A stretch of 56,653 nt of DNA from an uncultured Spartobacteria bacterium (GTDB lineage Bacteria; Verrucomicrobiota; Verrucomicrobiia; Chthoniobacterales; JAATET01), in NCBI GenBank assembly GCA_937901895.1, contig CALGTD010000002.1:1-56653 (forward strand), written 5' to 3'. Below, piece after piece: positions 39,670 to 47,126 of the stretch. A program made the position numbers and the translations under genes. The notes below the pieces were generated by a model, which was given only the letters and a program-made list of their open reading frames with translations, ran no database searches and was not told the DNA's origin. Within the stretch, counting starts at the first letter, position 1. The number at the start of each line of letters is the position of its first letter.

Positions 39670-41601
39670 ATGTCCGAACGCTCCACCTGGAAACACCTCT
39701 CCGACCAAATGCGTCGCCCCGACACATGGGCCGCGCTGGACCGGATTCTGCGCACGTGGGGACCGCTCGTGCTCGTGGTCCTGGCGGTCTGCTATTACGG
39801 CCAGTATTACCGGTCGGACCTGAACCTCGGCGGCGAAGGCGGCACGACCGGCGTGATCGCGATGCGCCTGATGGAGGGCCAGCGGCCGATCGTCGACACG
39901 TTTCTCGGATACAATGTGATGTGGTTCTGGCCGGTCGCATGGCTGTTCACCGTCACCGGACCGAACTACATCGCGCTGAGCATCTACTTCTTCACGATCT
40001 GCACGATCACGGCCGTGCTTGGCTTTCTCATCGTGCGGCGCGCGACCGGCGCCGGCTGGCTCGCGCTGGGCGTCGGGGCGTTGCTGGTCCTCATTCCGGG
40101 CATGCTGTTCCGCAACTACATGGGCCTGCTCCCGGTGCTGAACGCATGGGCGCTGCTGCATGCGTTCGTCTGGGAACCGGGAAAACCGGCGTGGCGATGG
40201 CTGCGATTTGCGATCGCGGGACTGGTGCTCGGGCTGACGTTCCTCACCCGCATCGACGTCGGGATGTTCCTGCTCGTCATTTATCTCGGACTGGTGGGGC
40301 TCTTTCCCTTCGGCGTGCGCGGGCAGTTTTTGCGGCGGACGGGAATTGCCGCAGCCGGTGCGGTGGTGTGCTTCGCGACGGCGCTCGCGATCCACGTGCC
40401 CTTCTACCTCCATGCACGCGCGCGGGGCTACGACAAGGCCTTCGTGGAGCAATATTCCACGATGCTCGACAAGATCCGGTGGGAGGCGACGAAGAATCTG
40501 CCCGGGGTCGCATTGCGGACTGACGGGAGCCCTGATGTCAGGCCATCCATTTCCCGGGTTCGCGTGACAGACTCCTCGATCGCATCGGCATCCGAATCCG
40601 AGGAGGGCATCATCCGCGTCCGCACAAAAAAACTTCCCCCGAACTGGCGCGCGCTCGAGGCGGAGAAGGAACGTCAGCGCCAGATCGAGGAACGCAAGGC
40701 GGTGGAGGCGGGAACCCGGCCGCGTCCGGATTTCCGCGAGGCTTTCCGGCAGGAGCGATTCTACGATGCGGCGTTCATTCTCGCGCTTTACCTGCCCATC
40801 CTGGTGAGCGGGCTCGTCATTCCCATCGCAGGCTGCGCGCTGCTGTGGGCGCTGCTCACGCGCAATCCCGCGTTGAAAGAGCCTGCGCTGGTCTCGCTGG
40901 TCACCCTCGGCTGCGCACTCACGATTTTTTCGCAGTATTTCTTCTTCCGGCCCGACACCCCGCATCTCGCGGAATTCATGGCCTCATTCCTGGTGGCAAT
41001 GGCGTGCGCGTCGTTCTTCGCAATCCGGCGGACGATTCGCTCGCGCTCCTGGATCGTCGGCATCCCGTGCGTCGCATTCGTCCTGCTTTGCGCCAGTGAC
41101 GAGTTCCTGTTTTTCCACCACTCGTTTCCGAAGGAGTCGGCCGGCACGATCGAAGCCGCGAGAAAGCGCGCACACGAGCTGGTCGCCGACAATGGCGTGC
41201 GCGTCCTCGTCCGCCGGCGCGAGCAACCGTGGATGCAGGCACTGCACGACACCGTGGTGAAGCACTCCACGCCCGACGATTGGGTCGTGACGTTCCCGTA
41301 TTCGCCGACGGTGAACTTCATGACGAACCGTCGTTCGTATCTCCACAACCTCTACGTGGACAACGCCTCCGCGGAGCGAAAGTGGTCGCCGCGGACGATC
41401 AGCGAGATCGACAAGTTCCAGCCCGCGGTGATCGTCATCGACCAGCGTGCGATCAACAAGACCGAGGCATCCCGGTTCCGCAACTGGGCTTCCGACGTCT
41501 ACCAGCACATTCGCGAGCGCTACGTGCTGGTCGGGGTTTTCAACGACAAAAAGGAGATCGAAGTCTTCGTCCGCCCGGACAAACTCCCCCCTCAAGCCTG
41601 A
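39670..41601 (+). CDS. Multi-pass membrane protein, GT-C/GT39-like
   Basis: A 643-residue polytopic membrane protein with about ten hydrophobic segments, in the pattern of lipid-linked-sugar dependent (GT-C fold) glycosyltransferases. The first periplasmic loop (SDLNLGGEGGTTGVIAMRLMEGQRPIVDTFLGYN) has the acidic and arginine residues expected there. Two membrane blocks are separated by a charged loop of about 75 residues (around 40.53-40.75 kb, rich in E, K, R and with an EAEKERQRQIEERKAVEAG helix), and a soluble C-terminal domain of about 130 residues follows. Its stop TGA overlaps the ATG of rmlA, so they are coupled. Transfer of a sugar to a surface polymer is inferred. Confidence 0.7.
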   Translation: MSERSTWKHLSDQMRRPDTWAALDRILRTWGPLVLVVLAVCYYGQYYRSDLNLGGEGGTTGVIAMRLMEGQRPIVDTFLGYNVMWFWPVAWLFTVTGPNYIALSIYFFTICTITAVLGFLIVRRATGAGWLALGVGALLVLIPGMLFRNYMGLLPVLNAWALLHAFVWEPGKPAWRWLRFAIAGLVLGLTFLTRIDVGMFLLVIYLGLVGLFPFGVRGQFLRRTGIAAAGAVVCFATALAIHVPFYLHARARGYDKAFVEQYSTMLDKIRWEATKNLPGVALRTDGSPDVRPSISRVRVTDSSIASASESEEGIIRVRTKKLPPNWRALEAEKERQRQIEERKAVEAGTRPRPDFREAFRQERFYDAAFILALYLPILVSGLVIPIAGCALLWALLTRNPALKEPALVSLVTLGCALTIFSQYFFFRPDTPHLAEFMASFLVAMACASFFAIRRTIRSRSWIVGIPCVAFVLLCASDEFLFFHHSFPKESAGTIEAARKRAHELVADNGVRVLVRRREQPWMQALHDTVVKHSTPDDWVVTFPYSPTVNFMTNRRSYLHNLYVDNASAERKWSPRTISEIDKFQPAVIVIDQRAINKTEASRFRNWASDVYQHIRERYVLVGVFNDKKEIEVFVRPDKLPPQA

Positions 41602-42485
41602 TGAAACGCAAAGGAATCCTCCTCGCCGGCGGCGCCGGCAGCCGTCTCGATCCGCTCACCCGGATCGTCTGCAAGCAGCTCCTGCCCGTCTACGACAAGC
41701 CGATGATCTACTATCCGCTGTCCGTCCTGATGCTCGGCGGAATTCGGGAAATTCTGATCATTTCGACGCCCAAGGATCTGCCGATGATCCGCGCCCTTTT
41801 CGGCGATGGATCGGCGCTTGGATTGCGCATCGAATACGCCGAGCAGCCGCGGCCGGAGGGCATCGCCCAGGCATTTCTCATCGCGGAGGAATTCCTTGCC
41901 GGCGACGGCGCCACGCTCGTGCTCGGTGACAACCTCTTCCACGGAAAGCTCGATTTCTTCCGGCGTGCGCTCGCCTTCGAGGACGGCGCGTGCATTTTCG
42001 CCTGCCCGGTGCGGGACCCCGAGCGCTACGGCGTGATCGAATTCGATGCCGACGGACGTGCGTTGAGCATCGAGGAAAAGCCGAAGGAGCCGAAGAGCCA
42101 CTACGCCGTGCCCGGGCTCTATGTTTACGACAGGCGGATCACGGAAATCGCAAAGGCGCTGAAGCCGTCCGCACGCGGCGAACTCGAGATCACCGACGTG
42201 AACAAGCGCTACATGGCCGAGGGCGCGCTGCGCGTGGAGCCCATCGGACGCGGCGTCGCATGGCTGGACACCGGCACCCCGGCCAGCCTGCTCGAGGCGA
42301 GCCATTACATTGCCACCCTCGAGCACCGGCAGGGCGTGAAGGTCGCCTGCATCGAGGAGATCGCCTACGAGATGGGATTCATCGACCGGGCGGGACTCGC
42401 CGCAATCACAGCGGCCATGCCGCGCAGCGAATACCGCGCGTATCTCGAATCGATCGCCGAGGAGCGGCTGGGGCTACTCCCCTGA
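41601..42485 (+). CDS. rmlA: Glucose-1-phosphate thymidylyltransferase
   Basis: A 294-residue nucleotidyltransferase making dTDP-glucose from dTTP and glucose-1-phosphate, the first step of dTDP-rhamnose and other dTDP-sugars. GILLAGGAGSRLDPLTRIVCKQLLPVYDKPMIYYPLS carries the nucleotide loop and catalytic lysine; VLGDNLFHG, EEKPKEPKSHYAVPGLYVYD and GRGVAWLDTGTPASLLEAS are diagnostic. The start ATG 41601 overlaps the upstream stop (TGATG). rmlB and rmlD are not adjacent, and only an RmlC-like cupin follows on the other strand. Confidence 0.96.
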   Translation: MKRKGILLAGGAGSRLDPLTRIVCKQLLPVYDKPMIYYPLSVLMLGGIREILIISTPKDLPMIRALFGDGSALGLRIEYAEQPRPEGIAQAFLIAEEFLAGDGATLVLGDNLFHGKLDFFRRALAFEDGACIFACPVRDPERYGVIEFDADGRALSIEEKPKEPKSHYAVPGLYVYDRRITEIAKALKPSARGELEITDVNKRYMAEGALRVEPIGRGVAWLDTGTPASLLEASHYIATLEHRQGVKVACIEEIAYEMGFIDRAGLAAITAAMPRSEYRAYLESIAEERLGLLP

Positions 42486-43247
42486 CCAGACCGCCTCCCA
42501 CTCGTCGGGAAGCGACGCGCTCTCGATGCCGCTGGCGATGCGGCCTTCAAATTCCGGGCGGAACGTCGTGGACGTTCCGTAAACCATGATGGCATCCGAC
42601 GCATCCTCGGTGCGCATGGCGTGGGCGACCCCGGGCGGAATCACGACGCCGATCGTGTTCGGGCCGCGGTGCGAATCGCCATCGATCGTGAAACGCATCC
42701 GGCGGCGGGGCATTCCCGCGCGCTCGTCGATCAGGAGCATCTCGATGCGTCCCTCGACGACGAACATCACGTCCCACTGCTCGCGGTCGTAGGGGCGAAG
42801 CGAGAAATCCTCGTCCTCCTCGTTTTCAGGGAACAGTTTCGCAAACCACGCCCCGGGGTTTTCTCCCTCCGGAACGTAGGGCGGATGGATATGAAAGCCC
42901 TTCCCCGTGCCGCCGAACATCCGCGCGCTCGCCCACTGCCGCGGCCACAGACCAATGCGTCCAAGTGGACCTTCGCCGGCCCGCGCAAACTCGCCGAACA
43001 TTCCGCGCCCGCGCTGCGCATGGATCACGCGGTGGAACAATTCCACGCCGGGAATCCACGCCCCTGCGCTGCGCAATGCGCCCTCGACGGAAAGCGCATG
43101 TCCGCCCTCGAGACCGCTCGTCGCAATGCGCGTCTCGACACCGGGCGTGTCGTAATTCCGACGCGTCAACCGAGCCCGCGCTGCATCACTCAAACCCCGC
43201 CATGTATCGTCCATCGCGCGATGCTTGCCCGGAGAGACGCCGTGCAT
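42474..43247 (-). CDS. Cupin protein, RmlC (dTDP-sugar epimerase)-like
   Basis: A 257-residue (246 from ATG 43214) cupin. GFHIHPPYVPEGENPGAWF and EQWDVMFVVEGRIEMLLIDER form the metal-type cupin strands, IGVVIPPGVAHAMR the second histidine strand, and the tail TFRPEFEGRIASGIESASLP resembles RmlC epimerases. Similarity to classic RmlC is partial, so a sugar epimerase or isomerase is likely but not certain; its place beside rmlA supports a dTDP-sugar role. It is convergent with rmlA, the ends overlapping by 12 bp. Confidence 0.65.
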   Translation of the reverse strand: MHGVSPGKHRAMDDTWRGLSDAARARLTRRNYDTPGVETRIATSGLEGGHALSVEGALRSAGAWIPGVELFHRVIHAQRGRGMFGEFARAGEGPLGRIGLWPRQWASARMFGGTGKGFHIHPPYVPEGENPGAWFAKLFPENEEDEDFSLRPYDREQWDVMFVVEGRIEMLLIDERAGMPRRRMRFTIDGDSHRGPNTIGVVIPPGVAHAMRTEDASDAIMVYGTSTTFRPEFEGRIASGIESASLPDEWEAVWSGE

Positions 43248-43370
43248 AAAGGGATTTTTTGCGACGCAATGGGCGCGTTGTTGAATGGAAGGGCTCCGCA
43301 GCCGGATGACACGATATGACGGAGGATTGCCATCCCCCGCCGCGCGGACCTATGGTATCCGATTCATCCG

Positions 43371-44540
43371 ATGAGCGACGTCATCTATCTCGACAACAAC
43401 GCCACCACCCAGGTCGACCCCGCCGTGGTGGACGAGATGCTGCCGTGGCTGCGCGACCATTACGGAAATCCTTCCAGCGCCTACAGCCTCGGCAAACGGG
43501 CGCTCGAGGCCATCGAGCAGGCGCGCGGCCGGGTCGCAGCGCTGCTGTCCTGCGAGCCGCAGGAAATCGTTTTCACGAGCTGCGGGTCCGAATCGATCAA
43601 CACCGCGATCCAGTCCGCGATCGCCGTGGACCCCGACCGCACCCACATCATCACCAGCGGCGTCGAGCACAGCGCGACGATGAAGCTTTGCGAGCACCTC
43701 GCCCGCCGCGGCTATGAGGTGACATGGCTTCCCGTCGATTCGCTCGGTCGACTCGATCTGGAAAAGCTCGAGAAGTCCATCCGCCCCGACACCGCGGTCG
43801 TCAGCCTGCTTTGGGCGAACAACGAGACCGGCGTGTTGTTCCCGATCGAGCGCGTCGCGGAGATCTGCCGCGAGAAGAAGGTGTTGTTCCACTGCGACGC
43901 CGTTCAGGCCGTCGGCAAGATTCCGCTCAACCTTCGCGATTCCGGCATCCATTTCGCGTCCGTCTCCGGACACAAGCTTCACTGCCCGAAGGGCGTGGGA
44001 GTTCTCTACGTGAACCGCAACGTCCGCTTCACTCCATGGCTGCGCGGCAGTCAGGAATCAGCCCGTCGCGGCGGCACGCAGAATGTCGCTTCGATCGTCG
44101 GCCTCGGAAAAGCCGCGGAGATCGCCGCCACCCATCTCGCGGAGGAACAGACCCGTGTTCGCGCGCTCCGCGACCGTTTCGAAACGGAGATCCTCGCCGC
44201 TATTCCAGATGCTGAAGTGAACGGCGATCGCGAGCATCGCCTGCCCAACACGACGAACATTTCCTTCGCAGGCATCGAGTCCGAAGGCGCCCTCATGCTG
44301 CTGGACGAACGCGGAATCTGCTGCTCCGCCGGATCGGCCTGCACAAGCGGCTCCGTCCATCCCTCGCACGTGTTGAAGGCCATGGGATTCTCGAACGAAC
44401 GTGCACGCGCCAGCCTGCGGTTCTCTTTCGGACGGTTCAATACGGACGCCGATGTCGATGCCGCGCTGGAAGCCTTGCCCGCCATCGTCGGGAAACTCCG
44501 CAACCTCGCCCCGACCGGAAGCCCCGTCCTCGTTTCCTAG
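43371..44540 (+). CDS. Cysteine desulfurase, NifS/IscS type (group I)
   Basis: A 389-residue PLP enzyme that removes sulfur from cysteine for iron-sulfur clusters and thiolation. YLDNNATTQVDPAVVDEM opens the protein; H100 (GVEHSAT) and D176 (HCDAVQA) contact PLP, K202 (SGHKLHCPKG) forms the Schiff base, and C324 in CSAGSACTSGSVHPSHVL is the persulfide cysteine on the flexible loop, which marks group I. No iscU, iscA or regulator gene is adjacent, so it may serve tRNA thiolation or thiamine sulfur supply (inference). Confidence 0.93.
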   Translation: MSDVIYLDNNATTQVDPAVVDEMLPWLRDHYGNPSSAYSLGKRALEAIEQARGRVAALLSCEPQEIVFTSCGSESINTAIQSAIAVDPDRTHIITSGVEHSATMKLCEHLARRGYEVTWLPVDSLGRLDLEKLEKSIRPDTAVVSLLWANNETGVLFPIERVAEICREKKVLFHCDAVQAVGKIPLNLRDSGIHFASVSGHKLHCPKGVGVLYVNRNVRFTPWLRGSQESARRGGTQNVASIVGLGKAAEIAATHLAEEQTRVRALRDRFETEILAAIPDAEVNGDREHRLPNTTNISFAGIESEGALMLLDERGICCSAGSACTSGSVHPSHVLKAMGFSNERARASLRFSFGRFNTDADVDAALEALPAIVGKLRNLAPTGSPVLVS

Positions 44541-44605
44541 CGCGCGAAGGCGCCTGAAAGGCCATCCGCGCAGGCGGACTGTCTGACGCCCATGGCGAGG
44601 ATCTG

Positions 44606-45295
44606 TCAGTCCGTTCGCGCGGAGGGCACCGTGAGCGCGCGCCCGTTGTGGCCGGCATTCAAACCGAGCAGGAACGGCCCCGCCTCCCTCACCCATTCGT
44701 CCGCATCGGGATACCCGCCGGCGGCCTCTCCGAAACACACCCGGAGCATGTCGGTGTCGATGATGCCGGGATTCAGCGCAACCGCCGCGAGTCCGTCCGG
44801 CAATTCCTGCGAGAGCGCCTGCGTGAGACCCTCGATGGCCCACTTGCTCGCGCAATACGTCGCCACCTCGGGCGAAGTGCTGCGTCCCCAACCCGAGCTG
44901 AAGTTCACCACCACGCCCGTCCCGCGTTCGATCATCGCCGGCAGAAAGTGCCGGATCACGTGAATGACCCCGAGAATGTTGACGCGCACGACCGGCTCGA
45001 CCTGTTCCGCGGTCAGCTTCCAGAGCGGCGCACTTGGGGCGATGACGGCGGCGTTGTTGATCAGCAGGTCCGGTGCGCCGCTCCGCTCGAGCACGCGACC
45101 CGTCCACTTCGCCACAGCCGCGTCGTCAGCGACATCGACCACGTCGAAATGCTGTCCGGGCAACTTCCGGGAGATTTCACGAATGGCCTCCGCCGAGCGC
45201 CCGCAGCCGTGAACCTCGCAACCAGCCCTGGAAAACCACTCCGCCATTGCCCGGCCCAGTCCCTTGGTGACTCCTGTCAAAACGATCCGACGCAT
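44606..45295 (-). CDS. Short-chain dehydrogenase/reductase
   Basis: A 229-residue classical SDR. The cofactor motif is TGVTKGLGRAMAEWF (TGxxxGxG, residues 7-14), NNAAV is at 80-84, and the catalytic residues are S133/S134 and Y147-x-x-x-K151 (YCASK). An arginine-containing CGRSAE loop after the second strand suggests NADP preference. The substrate cannot be read from the sequence. It is divergent from the polysaccharide deacetylase gene and convergent with the cysteine desulfurase gene. Confidence 0.9.
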   Translation of the reverse strand: MRRIVLTGVTKGLGRAMAEWFSRAGCEVHGCGRSAEAIREISRKLPGQHFDVVDVADDAAVAKWTGRVLERSGAPDLLINNAAVIAPSAPLWKLTAEQVEPVVRVNILGVIHVIRHFLPAMIERGTGVVVNFSSGWGRSTSPEVATYCASKWAIEGLTQALSQELPDGLAAVALNPGIIDTDMLRVCFGEAAGGYPDADEWVREAGPFLLGLNAGHNGRALTVPSARTD

Positions 45296-45387
45296 CGTTT
45301 CACGAAGCCTCCGTCTCCGTGCCTGGTCAAGCCCGGCAAACCCGGACGCTTTGCGTTTCCCGCAGGCGATGCTATCGAGATGGCATC

Positions 45388-46686
45388 ATGAATCGACGGC
45401 TTCTCCGTTCCGCTGCCACGGCGACTCTCGTTTGCGGAACTCTGGTTCTCGCCTCCTGCGATCGACCGGAGCCGACCCCGCCGCCCGAGCCAACGCCAGC
45501 CCCCACTCCCGAAGCCACGCCGGAGCCGACCCCGGAACCCACCCCGACTCCGGAGCCGATCGACACGAGCGCCCAGGTCTCCGTGCTCGGCTACCACCGG
45601 TTCGAGGAGCGCGTGCGCGACCCGCTTGCGATCAAGCCCGACCATTTCCGCAAACAGATGCAGGCCATCAAGGATTCCGGCATTCCCGTGATCCCCATGG
45701 CCGACTTCCTCGCGTGGCGGCGCGGTGAGAAGAACATTCCTCCCAAGGCGATCGTCATCACGATCGACGACGGCTACGACGACACCTACTCGCTCGCGTG
45801 GCCGATTCTGAAAGAGTTCGGCTTCCCCTTCACCTTCTACGTTTACACAAACTACATCGGCGCCGGTGGACGCTCGATCTCGTGGGAGGAACTGAAGGAA
45901 ATGTCCGAGGCCGGCGTGGACATCGCCAGTCATACCGTGTCGCACGCGAATCTCGCGAAGCCCAAGCAGTCCGATCTCAAGGGCATGACCTACGAGGAAT
46001 GGCTGCGGAACGAACTCGCGGGATCCAAGAAGATCATCGAGGAAAAACTCGGCATCACCGTCACGACGCTCGCGTATCCCTTCGGCATTCACAACGACGC
46101 GGTCGCCCAGGCCGCCGCCGACGCGGGATACGAGGCGGCATTCACCGTTTCGGGCCAGAAGGCGCTCCACGACTCGAAACCCATGGCCATCGGCCGCTAC
46201 ATCGTCCAAAGCGACAAGGAGTTCACCTTTGCCAATTCCCTGAAGTTCGGCTCCGGCACCACTCCGGCCGCGGGCGTGGCTGCGGTTGGCAACCCGGCCC
46301 CTCCCTCCATGGTGACACAACCGGTGCAGAACGAGGTGATTTCCGACCCCCGCCCGGAAATCAAAATTGACCTTGCGAGCCTTGGAAACATCGACCCGAA
46401 ATCCGTGGAAATGCGCATCAGCGGCTTCGGCCTCGTCCCTGCGACCTACGATGCGGAGTCCAGGCTGCTCCGTTACCGCATGCATCAGCGCCTGCGCGAA
46501 CCGGAGGTTCTCGTCCTCGTGAGCGCCCGTGTCGGCGGCAAGCGGGTGAACACGAACTGGTCTTTCCGATTCGACCCGAGCGCACCAGCTCCCGCCGCGA
46601 CACCCACGCCGACTCCCGCGGAGTCCGATGCCGTCTTCCCCAATGAAGACGAGGCGAACATCCCCCCGATGAAGCCGGCGGAATAA
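45388..46686 (+). CDS. Polysaccharide deacetylase lipoprotein
   Basis: A 432-residue NodB-type deacetylase. The signal sequence ends in a lipobox with LASC (C24), so it is an outer- or inner-membrane lipoprotein. A proline/threonine/glutamate-rich linker (residues about 27-58, EPTP-type repeats) follows, then the catalytic domain: D127/D128 (TIDDGYDD) and H182, H186 (SHTVSH) for the metal, and LAYPFG later. The last 110 residues form a small extra domain and an acidic tail. It probably removes acetyl or similar groups from a cell-wall or exopolysaccharide polymer outside the cytoplasm. Confidence 0.93.
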   Translation: MNRRLLRSAATATLVCGTLVLASCDRPEPTPPPEPTPAPTPEATPEPTPEPTPTPEPIDTSAQVSVLGYHRFEERVRDPLAIKPDHFRKQMQAIKDSGIPVIPMADFLAWRRGEKNIPPKAIVITIDDGYDDTYSLAWPILKEFGFPFTFYVYTNYIGAGGRSISWEELKEMSEAGVDIASHTVSHANLAKPKQSDLKGMTYEEWLRNELAGSKKIIEEKLGITVTTLAYPFGIHNDAVAQAAADAGYEAAFTVSGQKALHDSKPMAIGRYIVQSDKEFTFANSLKFGSGTTPAAGVAAVGNPAPPSMVTQPVQNEVISDPRPEIKIDLASLGNIDPKSVEMRISGFGLVPATYDAESRLLRYRMHQRLREPEVLVLVSARVGGKRVNTNWSFRFDPSAPAPAATPTPTPAESDAVFPNEDEANIPPMKPAE

Positions 46687-46733
46687 GATTTCCGCTTTCC
46701 CTTCCGGCCATTTGCGGCGAACGTCCCCGGCAA

Positions 46734-46988
46734 ATGGCCGGTGGCATCATCGATTTCTTCAAGCGAAAGCTGGGGGCGGAAAAGCCGCTACATCCCGTCG
46801 ATCGCCGCGCGGCCAAGTATTACGTCAAGCGCCGGCTCGCCCAGATCTTCCCGGAACTTCGCAACGATCCCGAGGCCCTCGAGAAGGCGTATCAGGCGCT
46901 CGATCTCGAGCCACGCCCCGGGTGCGGACGCGGAGGCGACATGCTTTTCGAGGCCATCCTGCCTCGCGATCTCGACGAAAATCGCTGA
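46734..46988 (+). CDS. Small conserved hypothetical protein
   Basis: An 84-residue protein with no recognised domain. The sequence is strongly charged: VDRRAAKYYVKRRLAQIFPELRNDPEALEKAYQALDLEP forms predicted helices, followed by a glycine-rich turn RPGCGRGGDMLFEAILP. It has good codon use, starts at ATG 46734 48 bp after the deacetylase stop and is probably co-transcribed with it. I have no function to offer; it looks like a lineage-specific small cytoplasmic protein. Confidence 0.7.
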   Translation: MAGGIIDFFKRKLGAEKPLHPVDRRAAKYYVKRRLAQIFPELRNDPEALEKAYQALDLEPRPGCGRGGDMLFEAILPRDLDENR

Positions 46989-47082
46989 TTTGGGGCCTCG
47001 CTCCGGATCGACTCAATCTTTCCGTGGATTGACCAAAAATCTCATTGAGAAGCTTTTCAGAGGAGAATAGCTTGCCTGATCA

Positions 47083-47101
47083 CCGGCCTCCATATGGCCG
47101 G
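47083..47101. repeat. Short inverted repeat in gene D leader
   Basis: CCGGCC (47083-47088) and GGCCGG (47096-47101) can form a 6-bp GC stem with a 7-nt loop. It sits directly before the CCCCCAAAAA motif of the gene D leader. A possible sigma-70 type promoter (TTGAGA at 47045, TAGCTT 17 bp later) lies upstream, but it is weak. Confidence 0.4.
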
Positions 47102-47103
47102 AA

Positions 47104-47126
47104 CCCCCAAAAATAATCATCCTCCT
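47104..47126 (+). promoter_or_regulatory. C-rich leader motif of gene D
   Basis: The sequence begins with CCCCCAAAAA (47104-47113) and ends with TCCTCCT directly before ATG 47127. It is the plus-strand member of the shared leader seen before genes A, B and C, and again has no Shine-Dalgarno sequence. Confidence 0.5.

Noticed and set aside
39550..40965. The long N-terminal extension of the aminopeptidase reading frame
   Set aside because: The extension runs antisense to the membrane protein gene and shows no homology; the protein starts at 39549.
43248..43370. Possible small gene between the cupin and the cysteine desulfurase
   Set aside because: Only short frames without recognisable sequence; the space more likely holds the two divergent promoters.
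45463..45560. The PEPTP-rich repeat in the deacetylase gene considered as a DNA repeat or CRISPR-like array
   Set aside because: It is an in-frame proline-rich linker after a lipobox, common in lipoproteins; there are no spacers.
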